The notes under the pieces are model-generated. The model did not search any database and had not been told where the DNA came from. It was given only the letters and a program-made list of their open reading frames with translations. Source: Schizochytrium sp. CCTCC M209059 (taxonomy: Eukaryota > Sar > Bigyra > Thraustochytrida > Thraustochytriidae). From it: a stretch of DNA of 64,000 bases. This document shows, one piece after another, positions 30,206 through 40,231 of the stretch (position 1 is its first letter; each line of letters opens with the position of its first letter). The position numbers and the translations under genes were made by a program. The DNA lies in assembly GCA_000818945.1 (NCBI GenBank), contig KN805402.1, forward strand, positions 113,938-177,937, given 5' to 3'.

Positions 30206-32449
30206 ATGATGAAGGCTAGAGGAGTCACGATCGTGGTCTTGGGCGCCCTTCTTGCAGTCCTGACTGCAGCAGCAGGCAAGGAGGAGCAGAGACGCTTGAT
30301 CGTGGCGCCAGATCGCTCTCAGCTATATGACTCTAAATCACAACATGAATTCGAGGGTGTTGACAGCAATGCAGAGATAAGGTATCGTATGCTGGCTTAT
30401 TCTCAGGCCACGTGTGTCCAAAGTGTTGACTATGAGGGCAACCAGTGCATCTGGAATTCTAAGAAAAGCACCTGCCGTTGTCCTCAAAGTGCTCCCACTC
30501 CTCGCCCCACAAAACGTCCTACGAAGCGTCCCACGGATCCTCCCACGCCTCATCCCACTTCCCGTCCCACAAAGACGCCCACTCGCCGTAGGAGGCAATC
30601 GACGCCAAAGCCAACAGCTTCTCCTACGCTAACACCAACACTTGAACCCACCGCGCAGCCCACGATGCGACCCACTTCAAATCCAACATTCACACCAACA
30701 CCTCAGCCTACTGCCACGCCATCAGCAGCGCCCACGCAAGAGACAAACACCCCATCAAGTGCCCCGACCGAAGACTTGTGTTCAGATGGCGTCTGGGACA
30801 AGGACCTCATTGACGAATCGGATGTAGATTGCGGTGGCAACATTTGCAAAAATCGCTGCGCAGCATCCCAGCGCTGTTTCGAGGCATCTGACTGCGCCGA
30901 TGAGCTTGCGTGTGGTTATCAAGCTGGCGAGTCGCGCGGGATTTGTCTCTCGCTTAGTGTTGTTGACGAAGTTGAGAGCTTTCCAGAGTGCGTCCCGGGA
31001 CTCCCGTGCCAGGTTTCATCTTCCTCATTATCGTCAATAGATGGAATCTGCACACTTTTGCAAGACGGCGATGCTGAGACAGGGCGATGTGTTCCAAAGC
31101 AAGCTTTCACGGAGCTATCGACGACTCAAGAAGAGATCTACGAATGGTCGCCAGCATCCATTGTGGCAACTCTCCTACTTTTACTCCTCATGATACTCAG
31201 TGCTGGCTCATTCGATTTCTTCTTCTTTGCTCAAGCGCTGGATCTGGGTCATGCGATTGCAAGTGGTGCTTTTCTTGCGCTCCCTGGGGCCCCAACAAGC
31301 TATCTAGTTTTTGCTTCAAACATGCGCTGGAGTATGCTTGCGTTCTTGCCTCTCGGTAGCACCAGACAGGGTTCGGAGGACCAGACTTCTACATCGACGC
31401 GCAGGGCATTAGAAGACTTTGCAAACCTCTCGTGGGAGGATTTTGGCATTTCTCAGATGGCCGCGCTCGCTGACCTTGACCGCCAGCTCATGCTTTGCGG
31501 ATACCTCTTGCTCATGATGCTCGTCATGATCATGTACGCGCTGCTGCAGATTGCATTGACTCGCGCCGCGGACTGGCGCGCGTGCGTTCGCGAATCAGCT
31601 GTCCGCATTCCATACGTGATGAGCTACCCGTGCGTTGCATTTGCAGCGTACACTTTGTATCTCGCCTTCATTGTACACGACATTTTAGAGATCTCTCTTA
31701 AAGTCGTGCTCAGCCTTTTAGCAATCGGCGTCCTCCTGCTGGGCACGGTCTGGAGTGTGATCTGCTTTCGACACACCATGCCGGCGACGCCATCCAAGAC
31801 CTTTCGCTCACTACATGCAGACTGGCAGCCCAGCAAGCGTCTCTTTTGGATTGCGCGGCTTTTGAACAACGGGTTTAAAGGATTCTTTGTGGGTATGGTC
31901 TCGCAGCCGGCCCCTATCCAGGCAGTTCTTTTCCTCGTGGTTAGTCTCGCGTACTATTTTGCTCTGTATCGGTGGATGCCGTATTCAACTGCGCTCACAA
32001 ACCGCATTGCGATCATGGCGGCCATCTTGTACGTGCTTAACACCATGATCCCGATCGTCTTTGCCATGGACACACCGCCATTCTCATCAAGTACGTTGAA
32101 GAGTCTTGGCAGTGTCCAGATTGCACTCAACATCCTGTCCCTACTCTTTATGCTCGCCATTATGGTCAGCCAAATGTATGGCAGATGGCGCGAAAAGCGT
32201 CACGCTGCAGAAGTACCCAAAGCACAGGAGCACCCAGCCGAAAAGGCGTCCGAGGATTGCAGTGAGAACTCGAATGCAGGAGAGCGAGCAGCCGATGGCT
32301 ACCTCATTGAAGACCTCTGCGAGCCCCCCATGGCCGAGGTGCACGATATGTCATGGGGAGTACCGCCCCCTCGTGTGCCCACCGCATTCCCGCTCAAAAC
32401 GCCCGCATCGAGTCTTCGCGACCTCGAGACGCGCGTCGATCTAGCATAG
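30206..32449 (+). CDS. PT-stalk / DCGG Cys-rich / TRP-FLC-like membrane protein (copy A)
   Basis: 747 residues. Order: signal peptide (1-24), Cys-containing linker, Pro/Thr stalk of PTxxPT repeats (about 97-188), a Cys-rich module (191-290) with DVDCGG, CxxRC, RCFEASDC and CGYQAGESRGIC, then eight or nine TM segments and a charged cytosolic tail. The TM region resembles fungal TRP/FLC-type proteins in layout (LDLGHxIASG, MRWS, RLFWIARLL, QPAPIQAVLF, TNRIA). I start at the Met pair at 30206 because it begins a clean signal peptide. The frame also has an ATG at 29990 adding 72 residues that would bury the signal. Paralogs lie at 35398-38288 and 52592-54898. Inferred plasma-membrane sensor or channel with an O-glycosylated stalk. 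Confidence 0.82.
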   Translation: MMKARGVTIVVLGALLAVLTAAAGKEEQRRLIVAPDRSQLYDSKSQHEFEGVDSNAEIRYRMLAYSQATCVQSVDYEGNQCIWNSKKSTCRCPQSAPTPRPTKRPTKRPTDPPTPHPTSRPTKTPTRRRRQSTPKPTASPTLTPTLEPTAQPTMRPTSNPTFTPTPQPTATPSAAPTQETNTPSSAPTEDLCSDGVWDKDLIDESDVDCGGNICKNRCAASQRCFEASDCADELACGYQAGESRGICLSLSVVDEVESFPECVPGLPCQVSSSSLSSIDGICTLLQDGDAETGRCVPKQAFTELSTTQEEIYEWSPASIVATLLLLLLMILSAGSFDFFFFAQALDLGHAIASGAFLALPGAPTSYLVFASNMRWSMLAFLPLGSTRQGSEDQTSTSTRRALEDFANLSWEDFGISQMAALADLDRQLMLCGYLLLMMLVMIMYALLQIALTRAADWRACVRESAVRIPYVMSYPCVAFAAYTLYLAFIVHDILEISLKVVLSLLAIGVLLLGTVWSVICFRHTMPATPSKTFRSLHADWQPSKRLFWIARLLNNGFKGFFVGMVSQPAPIQAVLFLVVSLAYYFALYRWMPYSTALTNRIAIMAAILYVLNTMIPIVFAMDTPPFSSSTLKSLGSVQIALNILSLLFMLAIMVSQMYGRWREKRHAAEVPKAQEHPAEKASEDCSENSNAGERAADGYLIEDLCEPPMAEVHDMSWGVPPPRVPTAFPLKTPASSLRDLETRVDLA

Positions 32450-32779
32450 CCGGTGCGTTGGTCCAGCATGTTCCATGACTAATAGAGAGTTGGTTTCTTG
32501 TATGAAGCATCTCCATCTTATCCTTGTGTTGAACGTGGTGCCTTTATGCCGCGCCGGAGTCGACGCAGCGTGCGGCCTCTTGCTTGCATCACAACCGACT
32601 CAATCTCAAGGGCTTGCTCGTCTTCAAATTGTTCATCTTGCGACTTGCTTTTGCCGTGTTTTGGAGGTACAACAAGTAACGCGAAGCGGCGGGACCGGAA
32701 AGTCTGTATCCACTACGTGCGCGCACGCTCGCGAGGCCAGCGCCGGCAGGCACCACTAGCATGATGCGAGCGCGAAAAG

Positions 32780-33151
32780 ATGCCCGCGCCGCACAAGGTG
32801 CTGGCTGTCTTGGTGGCTCCCAAGACCAAGGCAGTGCCGCGAGAGAAGTGCGAATCGAACGGGGATCCTTTCAGCACGGAGAACGACGGCATTGGCCTCG
32901 TGAAGGGGTAGGATGCTTTCGTCGTAAGCGGAGAGACAAATCCACTTGACCAGGGCATAAGGGACGCTGGTCTGACTCTCTCTCTCTCTCAGAGGACTCG
33001 ATCTCCTCGTCGTCAGAAACTCAAGGCTGCGAAGGCGCAAATTGTGCTTCTGGATGAAACTCAAATTGACACTCCAGAGATCGCACTCGAGCGCATGGAA
33101 GAAAGCTCCGGGCTTTTAAGTCATGCCCACTATCCCGAAGCCCCGTCATAG
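32780..33151 (+). CDS. possible small two-exon gene, unknown function
   Basis: An ATG at 32780 opens a frame that continues to about 32907. A strong acceptor (CTCTCTCTCTCTCAG, ending 32992) is followed by a 52-codon frame ending in TAG at 33149-33151, which reads as ordinary protein (segment QKLKAAKAQIVLLDET). A frame-keeping donor exists only at a weak GTGAAG (32900). The better-looking GTAGGA donor at 32908 shifts frame and stops early, and a GTAAGC further on lies past an in-frame TAG. So the splice is unresolved and this may be a decayed gene. No family recognised. Confidence 0.25.
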
Positions 33152-35172
33152 ACCATCATGATCATTTCAAGATCGTCGTTTCAAGACGCCTTGGGTAAAC
33201 CTTTGATTCGCTCCTCGCGTGAATGAACGACACAAGCTTCGCCAACGCCAAGGTCAAGAGACTTGTCGTCCTCGCGTCCGAGATCTGAGCCTACCTCAAG
33301 GCAGACTCCTTTTGCCGTTTCAAGATCAGCCAGCAAGGGGGCGGAGACTGGAGGCAAGACTCTGCCAACGAGCTCGACAACGTTTTGCCTTGCCGTTCTG
33401 GCTTCGCTCTCGACACGCTTGTCGGAAGTCTCGGTGGCGCGGCTCCATCTTCTCCGTCGTCCTCCGAACCGACTCCGTATACTTCGTCCCCGCGCACGGT
33501 ATCCGTAATCAGACTCTGCGCGATGCGGAAGAAGAACCTTTCTTTCGCGTGTGTGTGTGCTCGCTCTTTCGTCGTGGCCGCTGCAGCTGACACGAGCTGA
33601 CCCCCGCCACGAGCGGCCTTGCTTGCTGCAGCTGCTGCTGAGGTTCACTCCCCGGCGCCACGTCCTGCTGCCGCTGCAGGCTGGGCGGGGCGGGGCGGGG
33701 CTGCCTCTCCATGCCGTGCACAGCTGCAGCAAGGCCAGGCTCCTCGCCTCGCATCCCCCCATTCTCGCTCGACAGAAAACCCTTCTCGCCCGCCGCATCC
33801 GCCGCCGCTACAAACTGCGACGCGCGCCTGCGACCCGTGCCGCAGCCCCCACGACGCCGCGCGCACGCAATGCAGCCAACCACGCATGCATGCAAGCATG
33901 CATGCATGCAAGCACCCATCCTCTGCAAACGCCGGCGTTCCCGGCCTGCGGTATCCGGCGCCGCTGCGAGCGGGGCCCCTCGCGGGAGGCCCAGCTCCCC
34001 CGCAGGACACGCGCCGCGCCGAACGAGTCGCCGCGGGCCCGTCCGTCCATCCATCCATCCATCCGTATCCCTGTCTGTATCCGCGTACCCACGAACGTAC
34101 GTATCCGGCGCGTCGCAAGGTATATACCTGGACGATAGATTGATGGATGGATAGCTGGCCGAGACCAGCCGAGCGCGGGCGGCGCGGTGGATGCGCGACC
34201 GCGGCTCCGGCTCCTCGCGCGGCTCGCGTTCGGCGCGGCCTTGACCCTCGACGAGAAGGCGCGAGCCGGAGCGGGCGTCGAGAATGCGACCGTTGGCCGG
34301 GATGGATAGGAGCGAGGACTTGAGCCCGGAGAAGATCGAGCGAGGGCCGGGACGGCAGCGGCAGCGAGAGCAGCTTCGCCGTCTCCGTCGATGCCCGAGC
34401 GTGCGTCTGACTCCGTGAAGGACGGGGCCGCGAAGCTGGCAGGCGCAGCACGGCGAGGAGAGGCCCAGCGCGGCAGGTTTTCGGGGCGCTGGCTTGCTTG
34501 CTTGCGCGCCTGAGGCGGCGGCGGCGGCGCGGAAGCCGGCACGAGCGGCGGCGGCGCGCGCGAGGGAGGCGGCAAGCGAGGCGCGTGGAGCCGGGCCGAG
34601 CCGGGCCGAGCCGAGCCGAGACGAGACGAGACGGAAAGCGAGCCTTTGGGCGATACGAGGCGATACGAGGCAAGACGAGCGGTCTCCGTCCGCATCCATC
34701 TCCGACGCGGCCTCTAGCCTCGTCCGGGCCGGGCGCGGCGCGGCGAGGCGGGGGAGGGGGAGGCGGAGGAGGGGAGGGGAAGTAGAGTTTGGCACCGCGT
34801 CACAACGCCCCTGGGGCGGCAGCAGCAGCAGCAGCAGCAATGCACAGCTGCAGCGGTGCGGGCAAGAAGAAGTAGAAGCAGAAGATACGAAGCGAGGTCG
34901 ATCGATGCCTCGCTCGACGCCTCCGTCCATCTCTCGTCGCGCGTCCCATCCCGTCCCATCCCCTCGCTCGCGTCTGCGCCGCTCGCTGCTCTGCGGCGGC
35001 TGCGAGGCGGGCGCGGCAGCGGCTGCGAGCACGCCGTGCCGCTGCGCCGCGCTGCTGCAACTTTGACCCGGTGGGAAGAAAAATGGAAGAGAGCCGTCGG
35101 GAGGCGGCTCGGAGACCGTAGCGGGAAAAGGAGCCGCGTCGACGCCGGCGAGGCGAGGCACGGCAGGGACGC

Positions 35173-35284
35173 CATGCAATGCAATGGGATGCAATGGAAT
35201 GGAATGGAATGGAATGGAATGGAATGGAATGGAATGGAATAGAATGCAATGGAATGGAATGCAATGGAATGCATTGGAATGGAG
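35173..35284. repeat. GGAAT pentanucleotide array
   Basis: About 22 units of GGAAT/GCAAT-type repeats, 115-225 bases upstream of the copy B ATG, so probably in its promoter or 5' UTR. Confidence 0.95.
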
Positions 35285-35397
35285 ACGGCGGGGCGGGGCG
35301 ATGCGAGGCAAACCCGCATCGTGCGCAGCGCGAGGCAGACCCGGATCGGCGGCGAGAAGGGAGGCGCGAGCGAGCGAGCGAGAGGCCGCCGGCGAGG

Positions 35398-38288
35398 ATG
35401 AGGAGACCCAGGAGCGCAGCCGCCGCCGCGCTGGCGGCGGTGCTGGCGCTGGCGCTGGTGGTGGTGCTGCTGGCGACGCAGGCGGAGGCCGTGGAGGAGG
35501 CCAAGGCAGAGGCCGTGCAGAGCGGGCGAAGAGGCGAAGAGGAGGTGCTGGAGGTGGAGGAGACGCGGGAGAGGGACCTGAACGGGATGATGGGGTGCTC
35601 CATGGGATGCACGCCCGTGGCGCCGCCCACGGCGCCGCCCACGCCCAAACCCACGCCAAAGGAGACGGACCCGCCCACGGACCCGCCCACGCCAAAGGAG
35701 ACGGACCCGCCCACGAATCCGCCCACGCCAAAGGAGACCGACCCGCCCACACCCCCAAAGAGTCGGAGCCTACGCCTAAGCCCACGCCCAAGCCCACCAA
35801 GGCGGAGACAGACCCGCCCACGGATCCGCCCACGCCAAAGGAGGAAGAACCTACGCCCAAACCCACGCCCAAACCGACCTCCAAGGAGACCGACCCGCCT
35901 ACAGATGAGCAGCCAACCAAGAAACCCACAAAGAAACCCACGACCCCGCCCACCGAAGCAGACACGCCTCGTCCAACCAAAAAGCCTACGAGGCCACCAA
36001 CCGAGGCGAACACGCCCAACCCGACCAAGAAGCCCACGAGGCCACCAACCGAGCCTGGCACGCCTAATCCAACCAAGAAGCCAACAAGGCCGCCAACAAA
36101 TGCAGACACACCCAACCCGACCAAGAAGCCCACGAGGCCACCAACCGAGCCTGACACGCCCAACCCGACCAAGAAGACGAGGCCACCAACCGAGGCGAAT
36201 ACGCCAAACCCGACCAAGAAGCCCACGAGGCCACCAACCGAGCCTGACACGCCCAACCCGACCAAGAAGCCAACAAGGCCGCCGACAAATGCAGACACAC
36301 CCAACCCGACCAAGAAGCCCACGAGGCCGCCCACTGACCCGGACACGCCCAGCCCGACCCCGAAACCTACAAGGCCTCCGACACGGCAAGCGACACCCAA
36401 GCCCACACCGCAGCCCACGCGGAATCCTACGCGTCCGCCCTCGCCCAAAGCCACGCCAGAGCCGACCCGGCAACCAACTCCCCGTGTCACGGTCGAAGCG
36501 CCTGTTGACGCTCCTACGAGCGTGCCGACCGAGGATCTGTGCGTGAACGGCGACTGGGACGCCTCAAACGAAGAGTCTGACGCGGACTGTGGAGGCGATT
36601 TGTGCGAAGCGCGGTGTAATGTGACGCAGCGCTGCTTCCTCGCCTCCGATTGCGACAACGGTCTAGCTTGCGGCTTCGATGCTGGCGAGTCGCGCGGCGC
36701 ATGCCTCGTCCCAACAGAAGGCGCTATCAACTTTCCGGCTTGCGAGCCAGGACTCCCGTGCCAGCCATCCTCCTCTTCGTCTTCACAGAACGGAACCTGC
36801 GTCCTGCTCGAAGGAGTCAGTGACCGCAAGGGCAGATGCATGCCCAAGCCAGGTGATGTCTCACGTGAAGCAGACGAGGGTGAGTGCACCTGGGCCTGGC
36901 GCTCCATTCTGGCCACCGTCCTTCTCGCGCTCTGCTTGGCGCTGAGCGCGGGCATGGGCGACACGGTCCTTTTTGTGCAAGCCCTCGATTTGGGCCACAT
37001 TATTGCGAGCGGAGCCTTCCTCTTGCTCCCCGCGGCGCCGGCCTGCTACCTCGTCTTTGCCACAGACATGCGCTGGAGCACGCTTGCGCTCTTGCCCCTA
37101 CCCCGGCCGCTGAGCGCTGGGACCCCCGAAGAGTCGTCGGCTGGGACAATTACGGAGGGCCGTAGAGCCTTGGCCGTGCGAGCGGAAGACCTGGTCAACC
37201 TTACCTGGGAAGACATGGGCATGTCTCGCATGGCGCGTCTCGCTGACATTGACCGTCAGTTTATGCTCTGTGGGTTTCTCGTGCTCTTGTTCGCCGTCAT
37301 GATCATCTATGCGCTTGTGCAAATCGCCATGGCCAAAGGCAAAGATTGGCGCGCTTGCATCCGCGAGACGATGGTGCGCATACCGTACATGGTCAGCTAC
37401 CCTCTCGTTGCATTTGCCGCCTACACGCTGTATTTGGTTTTTATCGTCAAAGCTGTTTCCAGCACCGCACTGGAGGCCGTGCTGGGTCTTTTGGCGTTCT
37501 GCGTCCTGCTTCTCAGCATCACCTGGGCAATGATCTGCTTTCGCTACACATTGCCGGCGCGTCCGCCAAAGACCTTTCGATCACTGCATGCAGACTGGAA
37601 AGCAAATAAGCGGCTCTTTTGGATCGCCCGCCTTCTCAGCAACGCCTTCAAAGGATTCTTTGTGGGCATGGTGTCGCAGCCGGCCCCGATCCAGGCGGTT
37701 CTCTTTCTCATTGTCGGCGTCGCGTATTGGCTTGCGCTTTTCCGCTGGATGCCCTACGAGTACTCGCTCACCAACCGCATTGCGCTCTTTGCTGCCTTGC
37801 TGTACATCATCAACACTGTCATCCCCGTTATCTTCGCCATGAATCCGCCGGCCTACTCGTCGAGCATCCTAGAATTGCTTGGCGAGGTGCAGATTTGGCT
37901 CAACATTGCCTCGATCGTGCTCATGCTGGCCATCATGCTCAGCCAAATGTACGGCAAGTGGCGGGACAAGCGTCGTCACGTGGACATCGCCAAGGCGCAC
38001 GAGACTGCCTTCAAGGACCTGGAAAAGGACTACAGTAAGGATAATAGCAACTACATGACGGACGATCCCAACACGGGCAGCGCTCACCTGCAGCTCGTCT
38101 ACGAGCTCCAGCGGGATCGCGCCTCCTCGAGCGTCACGGCTGACTCGCCGGACGGCGTCCCCATTTCTCCCATCGCGCGCGCGCCGCCTTCGACGCCCGT
38201 CGCGGCTTTCTCCTCGCGAAGCGGCAACCTGCGTCGCACAGAGTCCGTCGATAGCTCGGATTCACACACGCGCGTCGCCATGTACTAA
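35398..38288 (+). CDS. PT-stalk / DCGG Cys-rich / TRP-FLC-like membrane protein (copy B), 1-nt frameshift
   Basis: Paralog of copy A. The N-terminus (ATG at 35398) gives a signal peptide with an Ala/Leu/Val core and an acidic segment, then PPTPKETDPPT repeats. At the C5 run 35752-35756 the reading frame moves back by one base and continues open to 38288. The total length is one base short of a multiple of three (964 codons if restored). The stalk has about 20 PT units (35610-36530), longer than in copies A and C. The Cys module follows (DADCGG, RCFLASDC, CGFDAGESRGAC), then the multi-TM region and a tail ending RVAMY. Downstream sequence is intact and closely parallels copy A, so a homopolymer error or a very recent mutation is likelier than an old pseudogene. 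Confidence 0.8.
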
Positions 38289-40231
38289 TCACCATCATTC
38301 GCATGGTAGCATGCACGTATACATAACATCAACTCGAATGTACCATCATGCCTTTACGCTCTCGAGCTTCCTTGTAGTCTTTATAATATACATTCGTTGT
38401 TGTTGGCCATCGCTGGGATTGCCGACCGGCGAATGGCCTTGCGTTGTATGTAAAGCATGCACGTTTGCGTTGCGCAGAGTTGGCCTTGCGTTGTACGAAG
38501 TCGTACTAGCGCGTATAAGCAATAGTAGTCCGTGCTGCAACATTACGTTGCTGCGTTGCGCAGAGTCGAAAATGGGGTTCTTTTGCAACAAGGTAGTAAC
38601 CACAATTTAGCAGCCTGCAGCTCGTCCTAACCTGCCTGCATTGCTGCGCCAATCATTCGATCTACGTACTACCTAGGTCCGCCCAAGGCCAGTTCCCAGC
38701 GCAGATCTCGAGAGGCGCGTCTCTTCTTCACGACTTACTACTAGGCCTATACAGAGTTAATTAAATCATCATTTTGGGAGCCGCTCTGGGTTTAGTACTT
38801 GTGCAACGAGTTTGGCACGTTGTGCGGCAAGCTCTGCACGGGAGCCTCCCTCCTTGGCGCAGCCTGGCTCGCGCGCAAGACACGGCAAGGTAAGGAGTGT
38901 GAACCCGGAGAACGGCCCGCGGAAGCTGGCTGTCGTCAATCTCCGTCTCCGTCCCCGTCTCCGTTTCCGAATGGCCTGGCGTGGCACGCACTGCAGGCTC
39001 ATTTCTTCAGCACGCGACGGCGACTCGATAGTGCGCGACCGTTCGTCCCATGGAGACGAAGGTGCGGTGTACACGAGGTCGGAGTCGTCCAGGCGAACGA
39101 CTGGCGCGAGCCTTCATCAAGTTTAGGGCCAAGCTCGAGACTGGTGGCAGCTGCTTGCTTACCCGGCACCTCGTACGGACTTCTACTTGAAGTACTTCAA
39201 CTCGTGCGTGCACAATCTGCGCATTTACAAAAAATCAAGGGCTCGAGCACGTGCCGGCCGACAAATGCTCCTCGCAGGCGTCCCTGACCGAAAGCGATTA
39301 TTCTACAGACGTGCACTAGGCCTATACTCGCAAGTTGGACACGAAGACAGTCTTCCGTCTTCCTTCCTGTGCAGCCTGAGCCAACTAACTACGTACCAAG
39401 GCCAGCTGGCGAGTCGAGCCGGGCTTCGACGAGCTCGCTGCCACGCAGAGAGACCAGCCCTTTTGCGATCCTTACCTTCCTCCTTATGCCCCCGCTCCGC
39501 CAACGGGACGCCCGCGCTGTTGTGCACAATGGGCGCTCGCTCGCCGACCTGGCTGGCCTTTTTCTCTCCGTCTTCCACAAAAGACTCTGGCTCGAGAAGT
39601 GAAATCGTCGTCTGCGCCGGCGCCGCGCTCGCCTTTCTCCCCCGCAGCGCGGCGCCGCACCCTCTCAGTTCTCCCAGTGGCGCGGCCCACACCCCCTCTC
39701 GCGCGGCGTGGTGCGGGGAGCGAGCGCGCCGCAGCTGACCCGCAACGATGCGGGTGCGGGTAAGGACGGCGCGGCGCGTGCAGACGCTGTGGGGGCGCGG
39801 CTTGCGGGTCGTGCGGGGCCGGCTGGTTGGAAGTAAGACGCCGACTGATCGAGCGCGCGCACGTGCACAAGTCCGAGCACCCCCTGGGGCTGGCGGCGCG
39901 AGACGGAAAGCGGAAACCCGAGGCCGCGCAGCCGCGAGGGAGAAAAGGCGGGAAGCACAAAGCCAATCGGGCGAAAGAAACGGGCAAGCTGCGCGAAAGC
40001 GCAAACGAAGCAGCGCGGCGGGCGAGCGAGCGAGAGCCAAACTGATCTGATCTGATCTGATCTGATCTGATCTGATCTGTGGCCGAGGACCTGAAGACCT
40101 TGGCGCGCGGACGAGGACAAGAGCAAAGACAACGGCGGCAAGAGCGACGTGGACGACAAGAGCGACGCGGACGACAAGAGCGACGGTGGTAGAGAAGGCG
40201 TGAGCAAGCACGACAGCGAAAGTAACGCAAG
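38289..40231. other. 1.9-kb intergenic region between copy B and HECT ligase
   Basis: No supported gene. A GTTGGCCTTGCGTTGTA motif is partly duplicated at 38400-38500. Two TAGGCCTA palindromes (38742-38749 and 39317-39324) share the 13-base context ACTAGGCCTATAC. A CTGAT array precedes the HECT gene. Confidence 0.55.
40042..40079. repeat. CTGAT pentanucleotide repeat
   Basis: About seven and a half copies, ending 152 bases upstream of the RCC1-HECT start codon. Confidence 0.95.

Larger units (their letters stand above)
32450..35397. other. 2.9-kb intergenic region, repeat-rich and GC-rich
   Basis: Contains a possible small two-exon gene (32780-33151) and, at 33180-33600, frames on both strands that look protein-like but carry stops. 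Beyond 33620 is a long GC-rich, low-complexity stretch with GCAT-type repeats (33884-33912), CCAT repeats (34048-34063) and a GGAAT array just before copy B. The very long minus-strand frames here are mirror images of the repeats. Confidence 0.5.

Noticed and set aside
32901..32915. In-frame TAG in the small gene at 32780 as stop-codon readthrough
   Set aside because: No readthrough context or reassigned TAG elsewhere; TAA, TAG and TGA all end confident genes here.
33509..37000. 1163-codon minus-strand frame with Gly/Val repeats
   Set aside because: It is the mirror of the Pro/Thr stalk and Cys module of surface protein copy B plus GC-rich leader; no domains, and no conserved start.
38289..40231. 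Long minus-strand frame over the CTGAT repeat (39303-40388)
   Set aside because: Starts within the HECT gene in antisense and is sustained by low complexity; no domain.
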